A model generated the notes under the pieces. It was not told where the DNA came from and did not search any database. It was given only the letters and a program-made list of their open reading frames with translations. This document shows positions 17,654 through 27,225 of a DNA stretch of 64,000 bases, in pieces. The DNA comes from an uncultured Lachnospiraceae bacterium (GTDB lineage Bacteria > Bacillota > Clostridia > Lachnospirales > Lachnospiraceae), in the NCBI GenBank assembly GCA_905209075.1, contig CAJLRL010000003.1, positions 124,001-188,000 on the forward strand, written 5' to 3'. Position 1 is the stretch's first letter; every line of letters begins with the position of its first letter. The position numbers and the translations under genes were made by a program.

Positions 17654-18826
17654 ATGGATGGAGTATTATCGCAGGAAGAAATAAATGCACTGCTGAATGA
17701 TGATTCAGGCAGTGATTCTTCGGATAAGAATGACCGCCTTTTAACAGATGAAGAAAAAGACGCTATTGGCGAAATTGCCAATATCAGTATGGGAACAGCT
17801 GCAACAACTCTTTTTTCACTGGTCAACAGGCGCGTTGAAATTTCTACACCTGTAGTATCATTCAGCAATTGGGATGATATAGTCGCATCATATGAAAAAC
17901 CATGTGTATTCATAAAGATCGCATATACAGTTGGATTGGACGGCAGCAATATTCTCGTACTCAAAGAAAGAGATGTAAAGGTCATAACTGACCTCATGAT
18001 GGGTGGAGATGGCACGAATACGGATGAGGAACTTGGAGAACTTCATCTGAGCGCCATAAGTGAAGCGATGAATCAGATGATGGGGTCGGCAGCGACATCA
18101 TTATCTTCTATGCTTAACAAAACAATTGATATAAGTCCGCCTGTTGCAGATATAGTAGATTTAAAAGAAACTGTAGACGAGGGACAGATCGATGAGTTCC
18201 TTACAGGGGAATTTGTAAAGATTTCATTCAAAATGGAAATTGGTGATCTGGTAGATAGTGAGATCATGCAGTTATATCCTATTCCGTTTGCAAAGGAAAT
18301 GTGTCAGGGTGTTACAAAGAACATGGAATTAGATTCGGAAAGTATAACAGAAGATTCAAAACCTATAAGTGGAAATAATGCAGCTGCATCACAGACCAAT
18401 ACATCGTCTGCTCAGCAGCCGAATATGGGAGCAATGAATATGGGACAGTCAGGACAACAGCCTATGATGGGACAACCTATGATGGGACAGCCACAGGTAA
18501 TGGGACAGCAGGTAAACGTACAGCCTGCACAGTTTTCAGCATTTGGTGCTATGCCAAATGGTATGTACCAGCCTGAAAATATAGATTTGATTATGGATGT
18601 TCCTCTTGAAGTTACAGTAGAATTAGGACGTACACATAAGAAGATTTCAGAAATTCTCGATTTTGGACCTGGAAAAATAATTGAACTCAATAAAATAGCA
18701 GGAGAGCCGATCGATGTGCTAGTTAATGGCAAATACGTTGCAAAAGGTGAGGTTGTTGTTATAGAGGAAAGCTTTGGTGTCAGAATTACTGAGATAGTTA
18801 ATGTGCCAAAACCAAAACAGGATTAG
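17654..18826 (+). CDS. fliY: flagellar motor switch phosphatase FliY (CheC + FliN domains)
   Basis: C-ring protein fusing a CheC-type CheY-P phosphatase to a FliN domain. Of 390 residues, both phosphatase motifs look intact: EIANISMGTAA near residue 37 and SEAMNQMMGSAA near residue 135. A linker of about 70 residues (roughly 235-305) contains Met/Gln/Gly-rich PMMGQ-type repeats, and the FliN/SpoA domain follows (PLEVTVELGRTHKKISEILD). The N-terminus (MDGVLSQEEINALLND) keeps a CheY-binding helix like FliM. cheY, next to fliY in B. subtilis, is missing here. Confidence 0.95.
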   Translation: MDGVLSQEEINALLNDDSGSDSSDKNDRLLTDEEKDAIGEIANISMGTAATTLFSLVNRRVEISTPVVSFSNWDDIVASYEKPCVFIKIAYTVGLDGSNILVLKERDVKVITDLMMGGDGTNTDEELGELHLSAISEAMNQMMGSAATSLSSMLNKTIDISPPVADIVDLKETVDEGQIDEFLTGEFVKISFKMEIGDLVDSEIMQLYPIPFAKEMCQGVTKNMELDSESITEDSKPISGNNAAASQTNTSSAQQPNMGAMNMGQSGQQPMMGQPMMGQPQVMGQQVNVQPAQFSAFGAMPNGMYQPENIDLIMDVPLEVTVELGRTHKKISEILDFGPGKIIELNKIAGEPIDVLVNGKYVAKGEVVVIEESFGVRITEIVNVPKPKQD

Positions 18827-18834
18827 AAATAGAT

Positions 18835-19227
18835 ATGGATGATATTTTAATGACTTCTTCTTTGGAAAGCTTTATGCAGCTTATATCCGTTCTTGTGATA
18901 TTTGTGTTTGTTCTCGTCATTACTTATGTTACAACAAGGTGGATGGCGGGATTTCAAAAAAGCAGGAGTTATAACAAAAATCTTAAAATAATTGAGACTA
19001 TTGCTGTAGGCAACAATAAATTGATTTCGATTGTTGCTGTCGGCAAAAAATACATAGCAGTTTCTGTAGGAAAAGATGATGTACATTTTCTTACAGAAAT
19101 AAAAGAAGACGAATTAAAGGATTTATCATTTTTAGATGAACCTGATAAAGAATCCGCAAAGGAATCTTTTGCGAATATTCTTGAAAAGCTAAAGAAATCT
19201 CATAGTGACAGGAGCAAAAATGAATAA
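18835..19227 (+). CDS. fliO: flagellar biosynthetic protein FliO/FliZ
   Basis: A 130-residue protein with one N-terminal membrane helix (about 13-38) and a cytoplasmic domain containing NLKIIETIAVGNNKLISIVA, typical of FliO. FliO assists assembly of the FliP/FliQ/FliR export gate. Ribosome site is weak (AGGATTAG). It overlaps the start of fliP by 8 bases. Confidence 0.88.
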   Translation: MDDILMTSSLESFMQLISVLVIFVFVLVITYVTTRWMAGFQKSRSYNKNLKIIETIAVGNNKLISIVAVGKKYIAVSVGKDDVHFLTEIKEDELKDLSFLDEPDKESAKESFANILEKLKKSHSDRSKNE

Positions 19228-20086
19228 ATTTAAAAAAGTATATTGTAAAATGTCATTTGTCTTTGCAGTGGCAGTATTGATTTTTACTGCGGCTGTTTTA
19301 ATCATAAAGCCTACGTATATTATGGCTAATGAAATAAATACATCTGAAATAACAAGCGAGTTAGATGATGTGAAAAGTATGGATGCTAATGACAAAGACC
19401 TTGCGGATGCGGCAAAGAACAGCACGGATGGACTTAATATATATTACAACAATGATTCCGGTTCACTTTCTACGCCAATCCGTATGTTTCTGGTGCTTAC
19501 AGTATTGTCACTTGCGCCATCTATACTTATAATGCTTACGTCGTTTACCAGAATAATAATTGTTCTGCATTTTGTCAGAACGGCAATAGGTACGCAGACA
19601 GCTCCGCCAAACCAGGTACTTGTTGGTCTGGCACTATTTTTGACTTTGTTTATTATGTGGCCTACGTTTTCTGAAATTAATGAGAAAGCGATCAAACCTC
19701 TGGATGAGGGGACAATAACCCAGCAGGAGGCAATACAAGCAGCAGAAGAACCTTTCCGTGAATTTATGTATGGACAGACACAGACAAAAGATTTAAAACT
19801 ATTTGTTGATATGTCAGGCGAAACATATGATGATTATGATGATGTTCCGTTTACAACACTTGTTCCGGCTTTTATTTTAAGCGAGTTGCGGACTGCTTTT
19901 ATTTTAGGCTTTTTAATATATATACCATTTATTGTTATTGATATGGTTGTCTCATCTGTTCTTATGTCTATGGGAATGATGATGCTTCCTCCTACGACAA
20001 TTTCATTGCCGTTTAAGGTGCTTCTATTTATTCTTGCGGATGGATGGGATCTTGTGATTGGCAATCTTGTGAAGACATTTTATTAG
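19220..20086 (+). CDS. fliP: flagellar type III export gate protein FliP
   Basis: Core ring protein of the export gate. The ATG at 19220, 5 bases after GGAG, is preferred over an in-frame GTG at 19205; it gives 288 residues. An N-terminal hydrophobic segment (about 10-35) acts as a cleavable signal or first helix. Family signatures follow: MLTSFTRIIIVLHFVRTAIG, ALFLTLFIMWP and MMLPPTTISLPFKVLLF. Confidence 0.97.
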   Translation: MNKFKKVYCKMSFVFAVAVLIFTAAVLIIKPTYIMANEINTSEITSELDDVKSMDANDKDLADAAKNSTDGLNIYYNNDSGSLSTPIRMFLVLTVLSLAPSILIMLTSFTRIIIVLHFVRTAIGTQTAPPNQVLVGLALFLTLFIMWPTFSEINEKAIKPLDEGTITQQEAIQAAEEPFREFMYGQTQTKDLKLFVDMSGETYDDYDDVPFTTLVPAFILSELRTAFILGFLIYIPFIVIDMVVSSVLMSMGMMMLPPTTISLPFKVLLFILADGWDLVIGNLVKTFY

Positions 20087-20097
20087 GAGGCGGTATT

Positions 20098-20376
20098 ATG
20101 ATTACACAGGAAGCAGTTATAGACATAGCAAGAGAGGCTATATATACGATGATTATCACATCGGCGCCATTACTTATAGTTTCACTTGTTGTAGGTCTGA
20201 TAATCAGTATATTCCAGACCGTTACATCCATTCAGGAACAGACACTCACATTTGTACCAAAGATCATTGCAGTGTTTGTAGCATTGATGCTGTGTGGATC
20301 ATGGATGCTTGACAATATGTCTGGTTTTATGACAGATCTTTGGTCGAAATTTAGTTATTATATAAGTATGGGATAA
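20098..20376 (+). CDS. fliQ: flagellar export gate protein FliQ
   Basis: A 92-residue protein with two transmembrane helices, part of the FliP-FliQ-FliR gate helix. The ATG after TTAGGAGGCGG is used rather than an in-frame upstream ATG inside fliP. Signature VGLIISIFQTVTSIQEQTLT is diagnostic of FliQ. It lies 11 bases after fliP and 3 before fliR. Confidence 0.97.
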   Translation: MITQEAVIDIAREAIYTMIITSAPLLIVSLVVGLIISIFQTVTSIQEQTLTFVPKIIAVFVALMLCGSWMLDNMSGFMTDLWSKFSYYISMG

Positions 20377-20379
20377 TAT

Positions 20380-21159
20380 ATGATTGATTATTCTTTTTCT
20401 ATGGCCGATTTTGAATATTTTCTTCTGATACTGGTAAGGATTGCTTCATTTATGTACATCGCTCCGTTTTTCGGCGATTCAGCGGTTCCCAGTCGTGTTA
20501 AAATCGGTCTTTCGGCTTTAGTGGCAGTATTTATGTACAATATTATAGAAAGACCCGAGCTTTCATATATCAGTACAATAGGATATGCTATGCTTGTGGT
20601 TAAAGAAGGAATTACAGGTCTGCTGATCGGCTTTTCAGCGTATATATGTAATTCCATTGTTGTGTTCGCAGGTAATTTGATTGACATGGACATAGGATTG
20701 TCTATGGCAACGGAATTTAATCCGTCTATGAATACAGAATCGACCATAACAGGTAATTTTTATTATTACATAATATTACTATTATTGATGGTTTCTGACA
20801 TGCATACATATTTATTAAGAGCGGTATGTGATTCATTTTCAGTTGTTAAACTTGGAGGGGCAAAATTTAGTTTTGACCATCTTATGACAGCAATGACAAA
20901 ATACATGACCGATCTGTTTGTTATAGGGTTTAGAATATTTTTACCATTTTTTGCATGTATGATGATCCTTAACTGTATACTTGGAATTATGGCAAAAGTC
21001 GCACCGCAGATGAATATGTTTTCTGTCGGAATTCAGATAAAATTGCTAGTTGGATTTGTGGTCTTGTTTTTGACGATTTATCTGGTGCCTAGTATTGCAA
21101 ACTTCATTATAAATGAAATAAAGACAATGGTGGTTTTGATAATTGAAGGAATGTACTGA
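20380..21159 (+). CDS. fliR: flagellar export gate protein FliR
   Basis: Export gate membrane protein of 259 residues with about six hydrophobic segments. Recognised by RIASFMYIAPFFGDSAVPSR and GFSAYICNSIVVFAGNLIDM, as well as its place between fliQ and flhB. The ribosome site is weak (GGGA), so translation probably depends on coupling to fliQ, which stops 3 bases upstream. Confidence 0.96.
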   Translation: MIDYSFSMADFEYFLLILVRIASFMYIAPFFGDSAVPSRVKIGLSALVAVFMYNIIERPELSYISTIGYAMLVVKEGITGLLIGFSAYICNSIVVFAGNLIDMDIGLSMATEFNPSMNTESTITGNFYYYIILLLLMVSDMHTYLLRAVCDSFSVVKLGGAKFSFDHLMTAMTKYMTDLFVIGFRIFLPFFACMMILNCILGIMAKVAPQMNMFSVGIQIKLLVGFVVLFLTIYLVPSIANFIINEIKTMVVLIIEGMY

Positions 21160-22288
21160 TATTTTAAAAGAAAATAAAATATTGATTCATTATAATCTTC
21201 AGATGTTTGCTAAAGATGGCGAGGGAGGAGAAAAGACCGAACCTGCTACAGAAAAAAAATTAAAGGATGCAAGAGATGAGGGTAAAGTAGCCAAGAGCAA
21301 GGAGCTTACAGCTGCATTTGACCTTATAGTTCTGTTTCTTGTACTGAAAATTTTTATTTCATTCATAGGCGGACAGATGATAAATATTTTTTCATTTGTA
21401 TATGACAGAATACCGGAATTTATAGAAATAAATGAGCAGGATCTGTCATCCATCGCAGTCAATAATTTTATGCGGGGCATCATATTAAAATGGTTTTTAA
21501 TGGTTCTTCCATTTTTTATATTTGGAGTTGCGATCACCATTCTGATAAGCATCATTCAGGTAGGATGGAAGGTGACAGCCAAATCCATGCAGCCCAAGCT
21601 TAGCAAGTTTAATCCTATAAACGGATTTAAACGTATGTTTTCAAAAGATTCTCTATTTGAACTTTTTAAATCTATTTTTAAAATAGGGATTATCGCATAT
21701 GTTGCATATACTGCGGTAAAGGATCATGAAAATGATATTTTTATATTGTATGATATCCCGCTTAACAGGGCATTGCTTCTTGTTGGCGATATAATAATAA
21801 ATACAGGACTTAAGATCAGTATAGTTTATCTGGTTGTCGGTATAGCAGATTTTGTTTATAATAAACATAAATTTAATGAAGACATGAAAATGACCAAGCA
21901 GGAAGTAAAAGATGAATATAAAAATACCGAGGGAGATCCACAGATAAAGGGACGGCAGAAGCGAAAAATGCAGGAGGCATCCCAGCGCCGTATGATGCAG
22001 GATGTACCCAAAGCAGATGTTGTTATTACAAACCCGACACATTTTGCTGTAGCGGTAAAATATGATGCCAACGAAAATTCAGCGCCTGTAGTTGTTGCAA
22101 AAGGTCAGGATTATGTCGCAATGAAAATCAAAGAAATAGCAAAAGAAAATGATGTAGAGATTGTAGAAAATAAACCGCTGGCGCGGATGCTTTTTCATAA
22201 TGTGGATATCGGGGCGGAGATACCGCCGGAATTATATCAGTCAGTTGCAGAAATACTTGCAATGATCTATAAAACTAAAAATATGTAA
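21143..22288 (+). CDS. flhB: flagellar export switch protein FlhB
   Basis: Export-gate protein that changes substrate specificity after autocleavage. From the TTG at 21143 (overlapping fliR by 17 bases) there are 381 residues; TTG at 21182 or ATG at 21203 are alternatives, and none has a clear ribosome site. The conserved part begins GEKTEPATEKKLKDARDEGK. Four membrane helices precede the cytoplasmic domain with the NPTH autocleavage site (Asn297 from the first TTG). Confidence 0.95.
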   Translation: MKECTDILKENKILIHYNLQMFAKDGEGGEKTEPATEKKLKDARDEGKVAKSKELTAAFDLIVLFLVLKIFISFIGGQMINIFSFVYDRIPEFIEINEQDLSSIAVNNFMRGIILKWFLMVLPFFIFGVAITILISIIQVGWKVTAKSMQPKLSKFNPINGFKRMFSKDSLFELFKSIFKIGIIAYVAYTAVKDHENDIFILYDIPLNRALLLVGDIIINTGLKISIVYLVVGIADFVYNKHKFNEDMKMTKQEVKDEYKNTEGDPQIKGRQKRKMQEASQRRMMQDVPKADVVITNPTHFAVAVKYDANENSAPVVVAKGQDYVAMKIKEIAKENDVEIVENKPLARMLFHNVDIGAEIPPELYQSVAEILAMIYKTKNM

Positions 22289-22307
22289 ATGAAAGGAGGA
22301 CTAGATA

Positions 22308-24350
22308 ATGGTAAAGAAAGCAGATATTGGAGTAGGTTTATATTTACTTTGTGCAGTAATATTTTTTATCATTCCTATTCCTTCTTTACTTTTGGACGTT
22401 ATGCTTGCAATAAATATTGGTATAGCACTGATAATCCTGTTTAATGTCCTTTTTGTAAAAGAAGTTCTGGATATGTCGTTTTTTCCCACCCTTCTTTTGT
22501 TTACAACGATATTTCGAATTTCATTAAATGTATCATCTACAAGGCTTATTCTGTCTACAGGAAATCCTGGTGTTGTAGTACAGACATTTGGTAATTTCGT
22601 TGGTGGTGGAAATCTTGTTATTGGTGCCATTGTATTTATAGTACTAGTGATAATACAGTTTATAGTTATCAATAAAGGATCTGAACGAGTTGCAGAGGTT
22701 ACAGCAAGATTTACGCTTGATGCTATGCCCGGTAAACAGATGGCTATAGATGCAGATTTAAATACCGGAGCTATAACAGACAAGGAAGCAAAAGAGCGAA
22801 GAGAAAAGATCCAGAAAGAATCAAGCTTTTTTGGAGCAATGGATGGTGCAACCAAGTATGTAAAAGGAGATGCGACTGCCGGTCTTATTATTACGTTTAT
22901 AAACGTAATAGGTGGAACGATAATGGGCGTTATGTTCCAGGGACTTGCTGCTGGGGAAGCAATTCAGAAGTTTGGTATTCTTACTATTGGAGATGGACTT
23001 GTATCACAGATACCTTCGCTTCTCATTTCGCTCTCAACAGGTATACTTGTCACAAAGGGATCGAATGAAGCAGATTTTAGCGGAATTCTTGTTAAGCAGC
23101 TGTTTGGAATCCCTAAAGTATTATATATCGTAGGTACTGTTCTCATATTCCTCGGAATAGTAACTCCTCTTAGAAATGAATGGTGGCTGTTTTTGGGGCT
23201 TGGCGGAGCATTTATTGCCACGGGTAAAAGCATAAGCAAAAATATTGGTATCGAATCGATAGAGGAAGAGGCAACGCAGGCTGAAAACGATGCAGAAGAA
23301 ATAAGGAAACCTGAAAATGTTGTTTCACTTCTTCAGGTTGATCCTATCGAACTTGAGTTTGGATACGGAATCATACCTCTTGCTGATGTAAATCAGGGTG
23401 GTGATCTGCTTGACCGTGTTGTAATGATAAGAAGACAGATAGCGCTTGAACTTGGTACAGTTGTACCAATAATAAGGCTTAGAGATAACATCCAGCTTAA
23501 TCCAAACCAGTATATAATTAAAATTAAAGGGATACAGGTTACAGAAGGTGAAATTCTCTTCGACCATTATATGGCAATGAATCCAGGCTATGTAGAGGAA
23601 GAAATAACAGGTATTCCTACATTTGAACCGTCATTCCATCTGCCTGCGATATGGATAACTGAAGGACAAAGAGAAAGGGCGGAAAGTCTTGGATATACAG
23701 TTGTTGATCCACCATCAATAATTGCTACGCACCTGACAGAGGTCATACGTTCACATATCGCTGAACTGCTTACCAGACAGGATGTACAGAATCTCGTTAA
23801 TAACCTTAAAGATTCAAATCCTGTTCTTGTTGATGAGCTTGTGCCTAAGCTGTTAGGACTTGGAGAGATACAGAAAGTATTGCAGAATCTTCTGGCAGAA
23901 GGGATTTCGATCAGGGATCTGCTTACAATATTTGAAACTTTGGCAGATCATGCCCAGACAACCCGTGATACAGATGTTCTTACTGAATATGCAAGACAGG
24001 GACTTAAGAGGGCTATATCTAATAAATATTTCCCTTCGAATGAAACTACGAGTGTCATAACTCTTGATCCGAAAGTGGAACAGGAAATAATGGGGGCAGT
24101 TAAACAGACAGAGCAGGGATCATATCTTGCGCTTGACCCTGAGACAACGAAAAAGATAATAGATTCTGTAGAAACAGAGGTTTCGAAGTTGGAAAGTCTG
24201 GGAAAAAATGCTATTATAATAACATCTCCGATCGTGAGAATGTACTTTAAAAAATTGACAGAAGACTACTTTAAAGACCTGATCGTTGTATCATATAATG
24301 AAGTAGAATCAAATGTCGAACTTCAATCTGTAGGAATGGTGACAATATAA
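22308..24350 (+). CDS. flhA: flagellar export apparatus protein FlhA
   Basis: Largest export gate component, a nonameric ring coupling proton flow to secretion. Of 680 residues, the N-terminal half has about eight membrane segments, with the family signatures LLLFTTIFRISLNVSSTRLI and the FHIPEP-type loop (TARFTLDAMPGKQMAIDADL). The cytoplasmic half binds chaperone-substrate complexes. ATG follows AAAGGAGGA. It is followed without a gap by flhF. Confidence 0.97.
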   Translation: MVKKADIGVGLYLLCAVIFFIIPIPSLLLDVMLAINIGIALIILFNVLFVKEVLDMSFFPTLLLFTTIFRISLNVSSTRLILSTGNPGVVVQTFGNFVGGGNLVIGAIVFIVLVIIQFIVINKGSERVAEVTARFTLDAMPGKQMAIDADLNTGAITDKEAKERREKIQKESSFFGAMDGATKYVKGDATAGLIITFINVIGGTIMGVMFQGLAAGEAIQKFGILTIGDGLVSQIPSLLISLSTGILVTKGSNEADFSGILVKQLFGIPKVLYIVGTVLIFLGIVTPLRNEWWLFLGLGGAFIATGKSISKNIGIESIEEEATQAENDAEEIRKPENVVSLLQVDPIELEFGYGIIPLADVNQGGDLLDRVVMIRRQIALELGTVVPIIRLRDNIQLNPNQYIIKIKGIQVTEGEILFDHYMAMNPGYVEEEITGIPTFEPSFHLPAIWITEGQRERAESLGYTVVDPPSIIATHLTEVIRSHIAELLTRQDVQNLVNNLKDSNPVLVDELVPKLLGLGEIQKVLQNLLAEGISIRDLLTIFETLADHAQTTRDTDVLTEYARQGLKRAISNKYFPSNETTSVITLDPKVEQEIMGAVKQTEQGSYLALDPETTKKIIDSVETEVSKLESLGKNAIIITSPIVRMYFKKLTEDYFKDLIVVSYNEVESNVELQSVGMVTI

Positions 24351-25619
24351 ATGACTATTAATAAATTTCAAGGGACGACAAAAGAAGAGGCAATTGAAAA
24401 AGCAAAGGAACAGATGGGAAATGATGTTGTCATAATGAATGTAAAGGAAATAAAGCCAAAAGGTTTTTTTAAGGTGTTTAAATCATCAACATTTGAAGTG
24501 ACTGCATCTGTAGAAGAAAAGGAGTCATCATTTTCACAAATGATGGATAAGGGAACTATGGTTAAAAGCAATATTGACTATAAGGCAGATGAAAAGATTT
24601 CTATTCCACCTATATCAAAAAATGCTTCGGGAGATTTTGATAAGCCTGTTCAAAAAAAAGAGGATACTATGATCCGAAAAGAAAAAATACTTTCAGAGAA
24701 TGATAAGAAGCTTGAAGAGAGACTGGATAATCTTTCAAATATCCTTGAAGAAAAGCTTGGTGTCCCAAAAGCTGAACCAACAGAACAGGCACGTTCATAT
24801 CAGGGAAAAGGACATGGTGGTGAAGAACTTAAATTCGTAAGGATATTATACAATACACTTATAAATAACGAAGTTAACGAAAGATATATCAACCAGATCT
24901 TAGAAGAAATAGAGAGATTTTTAAGACCTGGAAATAGTGTAGATACAATTTTATCAAATGTGTACCAAAAGCTTATTTTAAGGTTTGGACAGCCGAATAC
25001 GATCGATCTGTCCGGGGCAAAGCCGAAAGTTGTTTTCTTTGTAGGACCGACAGGTGTGGGTAAGACAACAACAATAGCTAAAATTGCATCAAAGTATAAG
25101 GTTGATTATGAGAGAAAGGTAGCTTTTATTACAGCTGATACATACAGAATCGCTGCGACAGAACAGTTAAGGGTTTATGCAAACATACTGGATGCTCCTA
25201 TGTCAATTGTATATTCTAAAGAGGAATTAAATGCAGCAATAGAGAAACTCTCGGACTATGATATCGTATTTGTTGATACAGCTGGATTTTCACATAAAAA
25301 TGCAGCGCAATGCGAGGAGATGAAAAAGCTTATAGATGGTGTTGATGAAGTATTTGAAAAAGAAACATATCTTGTTTTAAGCGCAACGACAAAATATAAG
25401 GATCTTGTCGATATTGTTAACATTTATAATGACATAGCAAAATACAAAATTATTTTTACAAAGCTTGATGAGACGACAACTTATGGAAATTTATTAAACA
25501 TTAAATTATATTCAGGAGCAGATCTGTCTTATACTACAAATGGTCAAAACGTTCCAGATGATATCGAACTGTTTGATACACAAAAGATCGTCAAACAGCT
25601 TTTAGGAGGAACTAAGTGA
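24351..25619 (+). CDS. flhF: flagellar biosynthesis SRP-type GTPase FlhF
   Basis: SRP-family GTPase that sets flagellar number and position. Of 422 residues, the N-terminal B domain is basic and variable, and the NG GTPase domain has GPTGVGKTTTIAKIASKY near 232 and VDTAGFSHKNA near 307. The ATG directly follows the flhA stop, and its 3' end overlaps flhG. Partner FlhG is the next gene, the standard arrangement. Confidence 0.96.
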   Translation: MTINKFQGTTKEEAIEKAKEQMGNDVVIMNVKEIKPKGFFKVFKSSTFEVTASVEEKESSFSQMMDKGTMVKSNIDYKADEKISIPPISKNASGDFDKPVQKKEDTMIRKEKILSENDKKLEERLDNLSNILEEKLGVPKAEPTEQARSYQGKGHGGEELKFVRILYNTLINNEVNERYINQILEEIERFLRPGNSVDTILSNVYQKLILRFGQPNTIDLSGAKPKVVFFVGPTGVGKTTTIAKIASKYKVDYERKVAFITADTYRIAATEQLRVYANILDAPMSIVYSKEELNAAIEKLSDYDIVFVDTAGFSHKNAAQCEEMKKLIDGVDEVFEKETYLVLSATTKYKDLVDIVNIYNDIAKYKIIFTKLDETTTYGNLLNIKLYSGADLSYTTNGQNVPDDIELFDTQKIVKQLLGGTK

Positions 25620-26494
25620 TGGATCAGGCTCAACAGCTTAGAAATGTTATAAAAGGCCGGAATTGCGTGATTACAGGAAATGCAAGGATAATTACAGTTA
25701 CCAGTGGAAAAGGTGGAGTCGGAAAGTCCAATTTATCTGTAAATCTTGCTGTATGTCTGCGCAAAGCAGGAAAAAAGGTGATAATATTTGATGCTGATTT
25801 CGGACTTGCAAATGTTGAAGTTATGTTCGGTGCAATTCCACAATACAATTTAGCCGATCTTATCTATCACGGAAAAAATATAAAAGAAATTATTACAAAT
25901 GGCCCTATGGATATAGGTTTTATATCTGCCGGATCTGGCATAATAGGTCTTAACAATCTTACACACGATCAGATCGTTTTACTTGTTAATTCATTAAATG
26001 AACTTAATAATCTGGCAGATTATATTATAATAGATACAGGGGCAGGCATATCAGATAGTGTTCTCGAGTTTGTGGCAGCCAGCCCGGAGATACTTTTGGT
26101 AACGACGCCTGAACCAAGTTCACTGACTGATGCCTATTCATTGATGAAGGCGTTATACAAAAGACCGGATTTCATGCCAGACAGGACAAGTATAAATGTT
26201 GTTTCAAATAAAGTATTGTCTAAAGAAGACGGATACAATGTTTTTGAAAAGTTAAACTCGGTTGTGGGGCAGTTCCTTCATGGAGAGTTAAACTATATAG
26301 GTTATATACCACAGGATACGGCTGTTGACCGTTCAGTCAGACTTCAGAAAATGGTCATGTTGAACGAACCAAATTCAAAAGCTTCAAAAGCCTTTGAAAA
26401 TATTACAAATGTTATTATAAATGGGGATGAGACTATAGCAGCACCAAAGAAGAGCTTAGCCCAGATTTTTTCAGGGCTGTTGAACAGAAAATAA
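25619..26494 (+). CDS. flhG: MinD-like ATPase FlhG (YlxH/FleN)
   Basis: MinD/ParA-family ATPase that controls flagellar number and stimulates the GTPase activity of FlhF. ATG at 25619 overlaps the flhF stop (TGATG); an in-frame GTG at 25616 is equally spaced from AGGAGG. It has 291 residues with the deviant Walker A motif GKGGVGKSN near residue 30, IFDADFGLANVEVMFG, and IIIDTGAGISDSVLEF. Confidence 0.95.
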   Translation: MDQAQQLRNVIKGRNCVITGNARIITVTSGKGGVGKSNLSVNLAVCLRKAGKKVIIFDADFGLANVEVMFGAIPQYNLADLIYHGKNIKEIITNGPMDIGFISAGSGIIGLNNLTHDQIVLLVNSLNELNNLADYIIIDTGAGISDSVLEFVAASPEILLVTTPEPSSLTDAYSLMKALYKRPDFMPDRTSINVVSNKVLSKEDGYNVFEKLNSVVGQFLHGELNYIGYIPQDTAVDRSVRLQKMVMLNEPNSKASKAFENITNVIINGDETIAAPKKSLAQIFSGLLNRK

Positions 26495-26510
26495 TTCCTT
26501 GGAGATAATT

Positions 26511-27224
26511 ATGGATACACTTAATAACATTAGACCTGGTGATAGGATTAATATCAGTTTTTCAGATTCAAAAGTAAATAAAAATAATTACAAGAGCAGT
26601 ATATCCGATTTAATATCTGATGACACATGGGAGATTACTATGCCTATGGAGAGTGGAAAGATGGTACTCTTTCCACTTGGTATATCGTGCGATTTAGTTA
26701 TATTTTCACAGGGAAATATAATGAATAAATGTACGGCTGTCATAAAGGATAGGTATAAAAAGGATGGGCTGTTCTTTTTAATTGTAAAAATCAGTTCAAA
26801 ACTTACCAAAATACAAAGAAGAGAATTTTTCAGAGTTGTCTGCTGCATAGACATGCAGTATTATACATTAGAGACAAATGAAGAAGAGATAAATATGGAC
26901 GATCTTTTTTCGTACTTTTCATCATTAGATTCTTTAAACGACTACCATTATGGAGTTATAATGGATATAAGCGGTGGAGGAATAAAATTTTCCAGTGATT
27001 TTAAAAATGAATCCGGATCATATATAATATCCGTTCTTTCACTGAATGGTGAAAGAATGATGATCGTATGTAAAATAATTGCATGTGAAAAGAGTCAGAA
27101 AGTATCTGATAAATATATAAACAGAGCGAAATTCATTTTTAAAAATATTTCCGATAGAGAAAAAATAGTAAGATTTGTTTTTGATGAAGAAAGAAAAGCA
27201 CGTCAGAGAGAAGTAGGTGAATAA
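26511..27224 (+). CDS. PilZ-domain c-di-GMP receptor (YcgR/YpfA type)
   Basis: A 237-residue protein with an N-terminal YcgR-type domain (about 1-90) and a C-terminal PilZ domain. The c-di-GMP-binding motifs are both visible: the RxxxR box in RREFFRV near residue 102 and MDISGGGIKF near residue 151. YcgR/YpfA proteins slow or bias the motor when c-di-GMP is high. ATG at 26511 after TTGGAGAT is preferred over an in-frame TTG at 26499. Location between flhG and cheB supports a motility-braking role. Confidence 0.9.
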   Translation: MDTLNNIRPGDRINISFSDSKVNKNNYKSSISDLISDDTWEITMPMESGKMVLFPLGISCDLVIFSQGNIMNKCTAVIKDRYKKDGLFFLIVKISSKLTKIQRREFFRVVCCIDMQYYTLETNEEEINMDDLFSYFSSLDSLNDYHYGVIMDISGGGIKFSSDFKNESGSYIISVLSLNGERMMIVCKIIACEKSQKVSDKYINRAKFIFKNISDREKIVRFVFDEERKARQREVGE

Positions 27225-27225
27225 A

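Noticed and set aside
18440..18515. Short repeats in fliY considered as a separate repeat element
   Set aside because: They encode the Met/Gln/Gly linker of FliY and consist of only two to three imperfect units; described with the gene.
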